From positions 27,796 to 91,795 of the forward strand of contig CAYMCO010000020.1 in assembly GCA_964388955.1 (NCBI GenBank): a stretch of 64,000 bases of DNA. The letters are read 5' to 3'. The notes beneath the pieces were generated by a model, which was not told the origin of the DNA, made no database searches, and saw nothing but the letters and a program-made list of their open reading frames with translations. The translations under genes and the position numbers were made by a program. This document shows positions 44,765-53,651 of the stretch, in pieces. Every line of letters starts with the position of its first letter. Position 1 is the first letter of the stretch. Source of the DNA: CAYMCO01 sp964388955 (GTDB lineage Bacteria; Chloroflexota; Anaerolineae; Anaerolineales; E44-bin32).

Positions 44765-44949
44765 TTCAGTACCACAAAGCCCAAAATGGCGATGAGCAAG
44801 GCGTCGGCTGGTGATGTGTAGGATCAGTAGGACGAGGTTGCCAGATGCGCTGAACGGGTTCTCCCCTTCCGGCCTCCAAGGCTGGGGCGCTCGGCTCCGA
44901 CCTGCTGGGATTCTCAGCCTGCCGACCATGCAGAGCCGAATGATCGAGA

Positions 44950-46119
44950 ATGATGCGTGTCCTACTAGTGCATAATCGATATCAGCATCGCAGCGGCGAA
45001 GACGTCGTATTTTCAAGCGAGGGTCAGTTGCTTCGCGACCATGGGCATTCTGTGCGAGAGTTTACCAGGGATAACATGGAGATCAAGCGAATGAACCCGC
45101 TAGACGTCGGATTGCAGACAATATGGTCGCGACCATCGGTCAAGGCCTTGGAGACCGTCCTGTCCTCATTTAGGCCAGATATCGTGCATATGCATAACAT
45201 CTTTCCACTTATTTCTCCTGCAGTCCTGTACACATGTCGAGCACGGGCCATCCCTGTCGTTGCCACCCTTCATAACTACCGTTTGGTATGTCCAAAAGCC
45301 ACATTGTATCGAGATGGAAGCCCGTGCTACAAATGCTTGGGCTTGGTTCCCGCGTGGCATTCGATACGTTTTGCGTGCTATAGGGACTCCAGAGTGTACT
45401 CCGCTCTATTGGCAGCATCGATCGGTATTCATTGGGCGTTGAGAGCTTGGCATGATTACGTCCAATTCTATATTGCCCTGAGCAAGAAGGAACGGGAACT
45501 GCTAATTCGAGGAGGGTTGCCGAAGGAGAAAACAGTGGTGAAGCCAAATCCCGTCTATCCAGATCCAGGAGTTGGGGATGGCCAGGGGGAGTATTTCCTC
45601 TATATCGGCAGACTATCGGAGGAGAAGGGAATCGATATCCTGATCTCGACAGCCCAGAAGCTGAGGTCGACAACGTTCCTCGTAGTAGGCGCCAGCACAG
45701 AGAGAGATCGAGGGCTTGACCTCAATCGGCATATGACACTCGATAATGTACAGCATTTGGGCAGGTTGAGCCATGATCAGGTATTTGAGGTGCTCAAGGG
45801 TGCCAGATGCCTGATATTTCCCTCCCTCTGGGATGAGCCTTTCGGCCTCGGGATCGTTGAGGCATTTGCATGTGGCGTCCCCGTGATCGCCTCGGACCGG
45901 GGCGCGATGCTGGAAACTGTGGAAGACGGGAGAACGGGATTGCTATTCTCGAGCGGGAATGTCGATGATTTGGTCCATAAGATCAACTTTGCGCGCGATC
46001 ATCCGGACGAGATCCGAGCCATGGGCCTGAACGCCAGAAAGGAATTCGAGAGGAGGTATACCGGAGAGAGAAACATCGATTTGCTGTTGGAAATCTATCG
46101 AAGAGCTTCCGGGAGTTAG
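44950..46119 (+). CDS. Family 4 glycosyltransferase
   Basis: A 389-residue GT-B enzyme. The N-terminal domain has VLLVHNRYQHRSGEDVVF and VHMHNIFPLISPAVL. The C-terminal domain has FLYIGRLSEEKGIDILIS, LIFPSLWDEPFGLGIVEAFACG (the EX7E donor-binding pattern) and AMLETVEDGRTGLLF. A CPKATLYRDGSPCYKC segment with three cysteines is shared with a common GT4 branch of surface glycan loci. ATG 44950 or 44953 starts it; 185 bases separate it from the sulfotransferase. Confidence 0.9.
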   Translation: MMRVLLVHNRYQHRSGEDVVFSSEGQLLRDHGHSVREFTRDNMEIKRMNPLDVGLQTIWSRPSVKALETVLSSFRPDIVHMHNIFPLISPAVLYTCRARAIPVVATLHNYRLVCPKATLYRDGSPCYKCLGLVPAWHSIRFACYRDSRVYSALLAASIGIHWALRAWHDYVQFYIALSKKERELLIRGGLPKEKTVVKPNPVYPDPGVGDGQGEYFLYIGRLSEEKGIDILISTAQKLRSTTFLVVGASTERDRGLDLNRHMTLDNVQHLGRLSHDQVFEVLKGARCLIFPSLWDEPFGLGIVEAFACGVPVIASDRGAMLETVEDGRTGLLFSSGNVDDLVHKINFARDHPDEIRAMGLNARKEFERRYTGERNIDLLLEIYRRASGS

Positions 46120-46715
46120 AACCAGGCTCCTGGTCTCATCGGGACACGCTCGGTGGCATGGAGGAGATGAGCCTACGATGTTCCCGTCCGGATCAATTCC
46201 CCTGTGCAGAGGGCGCGCCTCCGTATCTTCCATGTAGATCGGTATGGGGCGTTGAGACAGGCGACTTCAAGGGCGGTAGCAGTGGGGCGCCAGATATGAC
46301 GAAGAGTCTGGTTACCATCAAAGAGATGGTCGATAACAACCGGCCGAACCGTCTAGATGAACCACGGACCTTAGCCGCCCTGAGGGATGCAGTTCGATGG
46401 GTGCCTGTCGGACAGTCCAAACCTCTGCGCTTTTTGATAGAATCACCGGACGCATGGCCTGATGTCGAAAGGGGGCTTTCGGAGGGTGGTCTTGCCACCG
46501 CGTTCACACCATGGGCGGGATCTATTGGTGGACTCGGTGACTGGGCCCTGGGAATGCGACGAGGGAAATCTATGCCTGATTTGGGTTGGGAGCGAATGGA
46601 TGTACGTGCATATTGCCAGCGATGAGTCAGCACTTCAGGGAGGTGGCAGATCGATGCGATTACTGGGGATGACACTTTTCGGGATCGCTCGAGTATATTG
46701 CGACGGGGTGCACAT
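46120..46715 (+). other. 596-base region with a doubtful small gene
   Basis: The only candidate is the 109-codon frame at 46296-46625, listed separately. A possible promoter (ATGACA at 46669 with TATATT at 46694, spacer 19) precedes the epimerase. Long frames on the minus strand here show no motif and are probably chance. Confidence 0.4.
46296..46625 (+). CDS. Doubtful hypothetical protein
   Basis: A 109-residue frame (MTKSLVTIKEMVDNNRPNRL ... LGDWALGMRRGKSMPDLGWE). It has no signal peptide, membrane segment or known motif and no strong ribosome site. The frame is also open upstream to 46158. A competing frame covers it on the minus strand. It may be a short uncharacterised gene, a relic or chance. 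Confidence 0.22.
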   Translation: MTKSLVTIKEMVDNNRPNRLDEPRTLAALRDAVRWVPVGQSKPLRFLIESPDAWPDVERGLSEGGLATAFTPWAGSIGGLGDWALGMRRGKSMPDLGWERMDVRAYCQR

Positions 46716-47795
46716 TTGAAGAGCATCGCGATCATCACAGGATCGGCAGGTCTGGTCGGATCCGATGCCGCTGAGCTGCTCGCGTCCAAGGGGATGCATG
46801 TCATCGGCATCGATAATGACATGCGCAGGAGGTTTTTCGGGGAAGCGGCTTCCACACGCTGGCGAAGAACACAGCTGGAGAAGAGGCTGGGAAATCAATA
46901 CGAACACTACGACATGAGCGTTAGCGACTCCGCCTCTATCGAGGAGATATTCCGCCAGCATAAGGGTGATATTGAAGTTGTCCTTCACGCTGCTGCGCAG
47001 CCTTCACATGACTGGGCTGCCAGAAACCCGTTCACTGATTTCGAGGTAAACGCCAAGGGTACGCTAAACATGCTGGAGATCACTCGGGCCCATGCACCCG
47101 AAGCTTCCTTCATATACACCTCCACAAATAAGGTCTACGGCGATACACCAAATCGCCTGCCACTTGTGGAGATGGAGACCCGCTGGGAGATTGACTCTGA
47201 ACATACCTACTGGAATGGAATCCGGGAGGATATGTCCGTGGATCAGACTCTGCACAGTCTCTTCGGCGCCTCAAAGCTCGCTGCAGATATCCTTGTACAG
47301 GAATATGGTCGGTATTTCGGCATGAATACGGTATGCTTTCGGGGTGGTTGCTTGACTGGTCCGGCGCATTCGGGAGCCCAGTTGCATGGTTTCTTGGCCT
47401 ACCTGATGAGATGCACCGCAACGGCGGAACGATACACGGTCTTTGGATATGCAGGCAAGCAAGTGAGAGACAATATTCACAGCCGTGATTTGAGCAAGGC
47501 GTTCTACGAATTCATCCTGGAGCCCAGAAGTGGAGAAGTCTATAACATCGGCGGAGGGCGGGGGAGCAACTGCTCGGTGTTGGAGGCCATTGGCCTGTGT
47601 GAGGAAATTGCAGGCCGGGAGTTGGACTGGGAATACGATCCGAAGAATCGGATCGGGGACCACATATGGTGGATCAGTGACATCGGCAAGTTCAAGGCCG
47701 ACTACCCAGCGTGGGACATTACCATGGGTGTGGAAGCGATATTGCGTGACATCTACGCGTCGAACCGGGAGCGCTGGGAGATCCCGAAGAAGTAA
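46716..47795 (+). CDS. Extended SDR, CDP-paratose 2-epimerase-like
   Basis: A roughly 359-residue NAD-dependent sugar epimerase. IITGSAGLVGSDAAELLAS with VIGIDNDMRRRFFG, YTSTNKVYGDTPNRLPLVE and FRGGCLTGPAHSG are characteristic of the CDP-paratose (tyvelose) 2-epimerase branch. At the usual YxxxK site the sequence is SLFGASKLAADIL, with Phe in the Tyr position. TTG 46716 is preferred because GGGG lies at good distance; TTG 46698 is the alternative. The stop overlaps the next gene's ATG (TAATG). It supplies an unusual sugar nucleotide, if active. Confidence 0.8.
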   Translation: MKSIAIITGSAGLVGSDAAELLASKGMHVIGIDNDMRRRFFGEAASTRWRRTQLEKRLGNQYEHYDMSVSDSASIEEIFRQHKGDIEVVLHAAAQPSHDWAARNPFTDFEVNAKGTLNMLEITRAHAPEASFIYTSTNKVYGDTPNRLPLVEMETRWEIDSEHTYWNGIREDMSVDQTLHSLFGASKLAADILVQEYGRYFGMNTVCFRGGCLTGPAHSGAQLHGFLAYLMRCTATAERYTVFGYAGKQVRDNIHSRDLSKAFYEFILEPRSGEVYNIGGGRGSNCSVLEAIGLCEEIAGRELDWEYDPKNRIGDHIWWISDIGKFKADYPAWDITMGVEAILRDIYASNRERWEIPKK

Positions 47796-48601
47796 TGATC
47801 TGCGAGGGAAAGCGGCCGTTGCTTGGAGTGTTGGTCGATGCCGTCGATTATGAGTATGCGGTGTCGGAGATCATCGACGCAGCCCGCGAGCGCCGCAGCC
47901 TGGGAGTAACCGCAATCGCAGTGCATGGGGTCATGACTGGGGCCCTCGATGCAGAGCAACGCTACCGCCTCAATCGGCTTGACCTCAAGGTTCCGGATGG
48001 CCAACCTGTTAAATGGGGCCTCAATCTCATTCACAAGACCGGGTTGACCGAGCGAGTATATGGCCCGGAGCTGATGAGGCGTGTCTGCGAATCAGCCAGC
48101 CGGGAGGGGCTGCCAGTCTACTTCTATGGCAGTTCGGAACACACTCTTCACAATCTGGTCAGCAACCTTGAGCAGCGCATGCCCGCGTTGAAGGTCGCAG
48201 GGGCGCAAGCCTCTCGTTTCCGAAGGATCTCGGAGACAGAAATGGGGGGTATTGCCGCGGATATCAACGCCAGCGGTGCAGCGCTGATCTTCGTTGGTCT
48301 GGGTTGCCCTCGTCAGGAAGTATGGGTTTATGAGTTCAGCGATCTGGTTCCCCTTCCGAGGATCGCAGTCGGAGCGGCCTTCGACTTCCATGCTGGTACA
48401 CTTCAACAGGCTCCGGCTTGGATGCAACAAAAGGGGCTGGAATGGCTGTTCCGATTGGTATCTGAGCCGAAGCGATTATGGCGTCGCTACCTGACGCTGA
48501 ACCCCGCATTTGTGTTCTTGTTGTTGATGCAATGGATGAATCTGTATACCATTCAACCGGAAGATGCACGCAGGCCAGGTGCGCCAATAGGATACGCCTG
48601 A
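47795..48601 (+). CDS. WecG/TagA/CpsF family glycosyltransferase (GT26)
   Basis: A 268-residue GT26 enzyme. LLGVLVDAVDYEYAVSEII, the VPDGQPVKW segment (usually xADGMxVV), RVYGPELMRRVCE, YFYGSSEHTLHNL and IFVGLGCPRQEVWV all match the family, with QAPAWMQQKGLEWLFRL near the C-terminus. Relatives add the second sugar to a lipid-linked intermediate, often ManNAc or ManNAcA. The basic, hydrophobic tail probably attaches it to the membrane. It is coupled to the epimerase by a one-base overlap. Confidence 0.9.
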   Translation: MICEGKRPLLGVLVDAVDYEYAVSEIIDAARERRSLGVTAIAVHGVMTGALDAEQRYRLNRLDLKVPDGQPVKWGLNLIHKTGLTERVYGPELMRRVCESASREGLPVYFYGSSEHTLHNLVSNLEQRMPALKVAGAQASRFRRISETEMGGIAADINASGAALIFVGLGCPRQEVWVYEFSDLVPLPRIAVGAAFDFHAGTLQQAPAWMQQKGLEWLFRLVSEPKRLWRRYLTLNPAFVFLLLMQWMNLYTIQPEDARRPGAPIGYA

Positions 48602-48636
48602 GGCATAGAGGTATATTCCCTTTGAACAATCGCATC

Positions 48637-48783
48637 ATGGGATTGGCGAAGGTCACGATACGGGGCGAGGCGGGTAGCTCGCACACGATTTCCTTCCCAA
48701 TACCATGGTGGATATGGGCTGAGTTGAAACTGCGCGGCGAAGAAATCAAGGCCTCTTTAGTTGATGGGCATTTGATCAGGTGA
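48637..48783 (+). CDS. Possible small protein
   Basis: A 48-codon frame (MGLAKVTIRGEAGSSHTISF then WWIWAELKLRGEEIK and SLVDGHLIR) between the GT26 and chain-length genes. A TTG 15 bases upstream is an alternative start. TATATT at 48612-48617 could be its -10. Composition is protein-like but the frame is too short to judge. Confidence 0.3.
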   Translation: MGLAKVTIRGEAGSSHTISFPIPWWIWAELKLRGEEIKASLVDGHLIR

Positions 48784-48843
48784 GCGGAAATATGCTGACT
48801 ACCGGCTTCTGCGCCAAGTGCGGAATTCGGGGAGAGGGTACCG

Positions 48844-50094
48844 ATGGATGCTGATCGATTTGCGGTCCAAGAGGATGAGCTGGACATTCGGCGGTATCTC
48901 AGGTTGTTGGTCGGAAACTGGCGTCTGATCGTTGGCATTTCGGGCGGTCTGGCAATTCTAGCTTTCGTCGTCAGCTTGGTGCTGCCGCCAACCTACCGGG
49001 CGACATCGCTGGTCGCAATACTCAGCAGCCGGTACCAATTCCAATTCAGCGAGGATATCGCCAACCTGCCGGAGCAGGATCTGCCCTCTAATGCGATCAT
49101 TGAATTCGCCATGGCGGACGATTTGCTGAGCGAAGTCTTGGAAGGGTTGGGTGGAATCGGCCCCTCCGGTACGACGACACTTGAAGATCTTCGGGAGGAA
49201 TTGGATGCGCGCACGGGCCAGGATCCAAGCGTCGTACGCCTGGTTGTGAATGCACGCCATGCCGATGTGGCCGTCAAGACTTCCAACCTCTGGGCCGATC
49301 TGCTTGTGGACTACGTCAACAATCTATACGAGCCTCGATCCACGGACCGCGATTTCTTTGCTGTCCAGGTTGAGGATGCATTCGACAAGCTTCAGAAAGC
49401 TGATCAGGCCCTGGTCGAATTCCAGAGTTCGAACCGGTTGAAGGTTGTCCAATCTGAACTGGAATCACGGGTGAACCTTCTCAACACCTATGAGGCCAGG
49501 CGGAATGATCTGCTGCTGATACAGCAGAGCCTAGAGACCTTCCGCGAACAAGTGGAAGGTGGGTCTGAAGAAGAAACATCGGATCTCGGTGATGAATTGG
49601 CGGCCTTGGGGTTGCAGATGCGCACCTTGGACGCGCAGGGCTCCACTCAGGTGGAGATGCAGTTCGCTCCTGGGATTTCAACCTCAACATCCACGATTGA
49701 GGACCTGATTGCGAGGATCGAGAAGTTGCAGGGTATTGCGCAAGATCAGATCTCGAGGACTGAGGTCGAGATTGCCGGACTGCCAGAGGACATTCTATCC
49801 CTTCAGACGGAATTGCAGAGCCTGGAGATAGAAGAGGAGCGATTGACTACCGACCGTCAATTGGCGAACGAGTCGTATATCTCGCTTTCCAAGAAGCTGG
49901 CTGAAACCGAGATATCATCCCAAGGGGGGAGCCGGTCGGCGACGATCGCCAGCTACGCCTCAGTTCCTACGGAACCTGCGCAACCAAAGAAGCTCCGAAA
50001 TACAGTTGTTGGCGGGGTGGCCGGGTTGGTACTGAGTGTGCTCATCATCCTGGCCAAGGATATGTTGGCTGAGGAGGCGCCTGCTGAAGGGTAG
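48844..50094 (+). CDS. Polysaccharide chain-length determinant (Wzz-type), set A
   Basis: A 416-residue polysaccharide co-polymerase. The first membrane segment lies at about 30-50 (LIVGISGGLAILAFVVSLVL) followed by the PPTYRATS border, then a long periplasmic/extracellular part with coiled-coil character (about 170-370), then YASVPTEPAQPKK and the last membrane segment (VVGGVAGLVLSVLIILA). No Walker motifs or Tyr-rich tail follow, so no kinase is attached. It should set polymer length with a Wzy protein. A purine-rich GGGGAGAGGG precedes ATG 48844. Confidence 0.88.
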   Translation: MDADRFAVQEDELDIRRYLRLLVGNWRLIVGISGGLAILAFVVSLVLPPTYRATSLVAILSSRYQFQFSEDIANLPEQDLPSNAIIEFAMADDLLSEVLEGLGGIGPSGTTTLEDLREELDARTGQDPSVVRLVVNARHADVAVKTSNLWADLLVDYVNNLYEPRSTDRDFFAVQVEDAFDKLQKADQALVEFQSSNRLKVVQSELESRVNLLNTYEARRNDLLLIQQSLETFREQVEGGSEEETSDLGDELAALGLQMRTLDAQGSTQVEMQFAPGISTSTSTIEDLIARIEKLQGIAQDQISRTEVEIAGLPEDILSLQTELQSLEIEEERLTTDRQLANESYISLSKKLAETEISSQGGSRSATIASYASVPTEPAQPKKLRNTVVGGVAGLVLSVLIILAKDMLAEEAPAEG

Positions 50095-50352
50095 CAGCCG
50101 CGTTTCGGCCCGGTGTCCTGCAAATCTAATTCCGCGCGATGCGCAGTCAAGGCCCGTAATCTGGGCCGAAAGGAATCCAGCTTACCTGAAGACGTGACGG
50201 CCGGCTCGATGTGCCTGCTCTCCATCGTTTCCTTCTCCCAGAGCTCTAACCTATGCGCCAGCCTGGCATCAAGATTGCATGACTATCCCATGGAGACTGG
50301 ATGTCCGTCCGGTTGCCTAGAACAACCCTCATCATTGGCAATAGATTGTGAG

Positions 50353-51792
50353 ATGGGAATGACCGGTTTAAGCAAATCAAGGATTTCGCGACTTGCCTTG
50401 AGGCTGGCCGTCATTGATCTGTTGCTCACCCCTGCGGGCCTGATCATCGCCAGTTTTCTTCGCCGGACCTTGCCTATTGGCCGGGGGGGAGCCCTGGCGG
50501 ACAGGTACACCGCTATCCCATGGCCCGTTTACATATTTGGGGTGCTAAGTTGGATGGTCGCCCTGGTCGCCAACGGCGCTTATGACCCGAGGCGAGTCTT
50601 GCGCTGGTATGACGAAGCGTTGAGAGTCATATGGTCCGCGGTTATCGCCATGGGGTTGATGGCAGGGCTTCTCTACCTCTCTTTCAGACAGTTCTCCCGT
50701 CTTCAGTTTATCTATTTCTTTGCCGTCAACCTTGCGTTGCTCCTGGGCCACCGGGCGCTCTTGCGCATCTTGTATAGGATATCCGGGAGGAGCAGGCCCG
50801 GTTGGGGTGTGAAAGTGATGATTGCTGGTGCGGGGGACCTAGGACGGATGGTGGCGAGGGTCATCTTGGATCGCAGTCGATGGGGGTATAAGCTCATTGG
50901 GTTCGTCGATGACGATCCCCGTAAACGGGGCTATATCGTAAATGGGAGTGAGGTCTTGGGGAGCTTAGAAGATGCCAATGAGTTGGTGGGGGAATATCGC
51001 GTGGACGAAATCTGGGTTGCGCTACCGCCAAGATCATATGAACGGCTGGAGCAATTGGTGGCGAACCTGCACGCTTCGGATGTGCGCATCAAGGTGGTTC
51101 CGGACTATTTCTCTCTGGCTTTCATCCAGGCAAGGGCTGATATCGTGGGCGGGATCCCCGTGATTGGGTTGAGAGAGCCGGTCATCCAGGGGAGAAGAAG
51201 GCTGGCCAAGCGGACATTTGATGTCCTCGTTTCAGGGATCCTGCTCCTGGTCACTTCCCCCTTCATGTTGTTGGTTGCCATGGCGATAAGGTTGGATTCC
51301 CCTGGGCCGGCTGTGTTCAGACAAGAGCGGGCCGGCGAAGATGGACGCCTGTTTGAGATGTACAAGTTTCGGACGATGGTGAAGGGAGCAGAAAATGATC
51401 GAGTGGGTGCCAGTGGAGCGGGCAAGCAAGGGGAAATGATCCACAAGCTTCCCGACGATCCCCGGGTGACTCGCATCGGCAGGTTTCTTCGTAGGTACAG
51501 TTTGGATGAACTGCCGCAGTTGTTCAACGTCCTCAAAGGGAACATGAGTCTGGTAGGTCCAAGACCGGAGTTGCCCTGGCTAGTGGAGAAATATCAACCG
51601 TGGCAGCGTAAGCGCTTCGCAGTTCCCCAAGGTATCACTGGCTGGTGGCAAATCAATGGGCGGAGTGATCGGCCAATGCATCTGAATACACAGGACGACC
51701 TCTATTATGTCTACAATTATTCTCTCTGGTTGGATATCTATATACTGCTTCGAACCCCTCTGGCAGTCCTCAGCGGGAGAGGCGCATTTTGA
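50353..51792 (+). CDS. Initiating polyprenyl-phosphate phosphoglycosyltransferase (WbaP/WcaJ-like), set A
   Basis: About 480 residues. Four membrane segments lie in the first 130 residues, then a Rossmann-like CoA_binding_3 domain (VMIAGAGDLGRMVARVI, LIGFVDDDPRKRG). The catalytic C-terminal domain starts near residue 290: KRTFDVLVSGILLL, PAVFRQERAGEDG, FEMYKFRTMVKGAEND, SLDELPQLFNVLKGNMSL and VGPRPELP. It loads the first sugar phosphate onto undecaprenyl phosphate. ATG 50353 (or 50359) is chosen because the frame upstream to 50113 lacks hydrophobic or family-like sequence. It follows the chain-length gene by 258 bases. Confidence 0.9.
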   Translation: MGMTGLSKSRISRLALRLAVIDLLLTPAGLIIASFLRRTLPIGRGGALADRYTAIPWPVYIFGVLSWMVALVANGAYDPRRVLRWYDEALRVIWSAVIAMGLMAGLLYLSFRQFSRLQFIYFFAVNLALLLGHRALLRILYRISGRSRPGWGVKVMIAGAGDLGRMVARVILDRSRWGYKLIGFVDDDPRKRGYIVNGSEVLGSLEDANELVGEYRVDEIWVALPPRSYERLEQLVANLHASDVRIKVVPDYFSLAFIQARADIVGGIPVIGLREPVIQGRRRLAKRTFDVLVSGILLLVTSPFMLLVAMAIRLDSPGPAVFRQERAGEDGRLFEMYKFRTMVKGAENDRVGASGAGKQGEMIHKLPDDPRVTRIGRFLRRYSLDELPQLFNVLKGNMSLVGPRPELPWLVEKYQPWQRKRFAVPQGITGWWQINGRSDRPMHLNTQDDLYYVYNYSLWLDIYILLRTPLAVLSGRGAF

Positions 51793-52006
51793 GCAATTCT
51801 GGGGGCATCATCAACGTCTGCTCAGGGATTGATGCACTCGTCTCATATCCTTCCCAATGTGCTGTGTGTGCGTGCAATCAGGTATGCGCGCTTGATCTTG
51901 AATGAATAGACAGCCTCAATGCACTGCGAACCGGTTTGGATGGGGGAACAAGGAGCAGTATGCCGGGGAGGGAAGGTGTGATAGTTGACTGAAGATCGGG
52001 TTTGAA

Positions 52007-53449
52007 TTGCGGACGCTGACTCTCGCCTCCGCTTATCTTCCCGCTCGCCTCCTCCCCGGCCTGATTAACATGCTGGCGCTGGGTCTCTACACGCGCATTC
52101 TCGACCCCGCCGCCTATGGCCGCTACGCCCTCGTAATGGTCGTCGTCACCCTGGCCCAGGCCTCGATATTCCGATGGCTCAGGCTGGCGTTGCTGCGCCG
52201 CTACGCGGGGGAAGACCGGGAAGGGAAGCTGCCACGCCTGATCTCCACAGTGTGGGGCAGCTACTTGGCCAACGGCGCCGTAGCGAGCGTCCTCTGGTTC
52301 ATCGCTCTGACTCTCGTGCCGATGTCGCCGGCGATCGAGAGAGCCCTGGAACTAGGCCTGCTGGTCCTGTTGGCGCAGGCGGCTTTTGAACTCACGCTTA
52401 CCATGCAGATGGCGGCTATGCGCCCGTCTCGATACATGCTGTACGCGTTGGCGCGATCTGTCGTCGCCCTGGGAACGGCATTTGCCCTGATCGTTTTTCT
52501 CCGCAGCCAGGAGGGAGGGATCCTTCTGGGCCTGGCCCTGGGGAGTCTGATCCCCGTTGCCATTGATCTGCCCGCCTGGCGGAAGTCTCTGCAAATCCGC
52601 CTGGTGGATACGAGGCAGGGAAAGGACTTGCTGCGATATGGCCTGCCGCTCACGATCGCCCTGGCTTTGGGTATGCTGATCATGGCAGGCGATCGGTTTC
52701 TCATCGACCTCTTCCTCGGAGAGGCCAGCGTCGGGCATTTCTCGGTGACTACCGATTTCGCCCAGCAGGGGCTGACCCTGCTGTTCTCTATTGTGAACTT
52801 GGCGGCCTACCCCCTTGCGATCGAATCTTTGGAGCGGGGAGGGCGGGAGCAAGCCCATCTGCAGTTGAGAGAGAACATCGTCTTGCTGCTGCTGCTGACG
52901 ATGCCGGCAGCGGTTGGCATCGCCATGCTGTCGGGGCCGCTGGCGCACCTCTTCTTTGGAAAGGCCTTTTTCCAGGATGTGCGCACATTGTTGCCATGGA
53001 TTGCGATCGCCACCCTCTTCGCAGGGGTCCGTTCCTTCTATTTCGATGTCGCCTTTCAACTCGGGAATCGCACCCTTCGACAGATCCTTCCCATTGGAAT
53101 CGCCGTGATTGGTAATGTGGCTTTGGATATATGGTGGATCCCGCGTTTTGGTGTGCTGGGAGCCGCCTATGCGACGGTGGCTTCTCATGGCGCGGGTATG
53201 TTGGCCAGCGCATTGATCGGGCGCCGTTTCTTCTCCCTCCCCCTCCCCTGGTTGGACTTGCTCAAACTCTCGCTCAGCATGATGCTTATGGGGACCTTCT
53301 TATGGGCTTGGCCGGAAGGATCACGGTGGGTGGATCTTATCTTGGAGGTGCTCTTGGGGCTGATAATATACCTCTTGGGGGTGTGGGCATTCAATCCGGC
53401 TCAACTGCGCACTCGAACTGCGCAGGCATTGGGAAAAGATGGTCATTGA
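52007..53449 (+). CDS. wzx: Polysaccharide flippase (Wzx-like), set B
   Basis: A 480-residue membrane protein with about twelve to fourteen segments. LGLYTRILDPAAYGRYALV near the N-terminus, a mid-protein LIMAGDRFLIDLFLG and the later IPRFGVLGAAYATVASHG are typical of the flippase family. TTG 52007 opens the protein; a purine-rich signal upstream is weak, so the start is uncertain. It begins 214 bases after the first phosphoglycosyltransferase, in sequence that shows no gene, and likely begins a second assembly set. Confidence 0.85.
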   Translation: MRTLTLASAYLPARLLPGLINMLALGLYTRILDPAAYGRYALVMVVVTLAQASIFRWLRLALLRRYAGEDREGKLPRLISTVWGSYLANGAVASVLWFIALTLVPMSPAIERALELGLLVLLAQAAFELTLTMQMAAMRPSRYMLYALARSVVALGTAFALIVFLRSQEGGILLGLALGSLIPVAIDLPAWRKSLQIRLVDTRQGKDLLRYGLPLTIALALGMLIMAGDRFLIDLFLGEASVGHFSVTTDFAQQGLTLLFSIVNLAAYPLAIESLERGGREQAHLQLRENIVLLLLLTMPAAVGIAMLSGPLAHLFFGKAFFQDVRTLLPWIAIATLFAGVRSFYFDVAFQLGNRTLRQILPIGIAVIGNVALDIWWIPRFGVLGAAYATVASHGAGMLASALIGRRFFSLPLPWLDLLKLSLSMMLMGTFLWAWPEGSRWVDLILEVLLGLIIYLLGVWAFNPAQLRTRTAQALGKDGH

Positions 53450-53651
53450 AGGTTGCGAAGGGTGGAAGCGGGGAGCCTACAGCTGCTACTTGGATGCTCC
53501 ACTTGGCTGCGTGTGTTGGCTTTTCCAGCTCTGCCATGCACTGGCAAGGGCCAGAGGTGGCGCCGGTTGATCTGTTGCGTTCATTTCAGAACTCACGCTT
53601 CCCAGGCGTGCGCTTGCATTATGCCGATACTTCCATGAGGGCCTTGCATCC

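Noticed and set aside
46193..46855. A 220-codon open frame on the minus strand
   Set aside because: It overlaps the start of the epimerase and has no recognisable domain or ribosome site.
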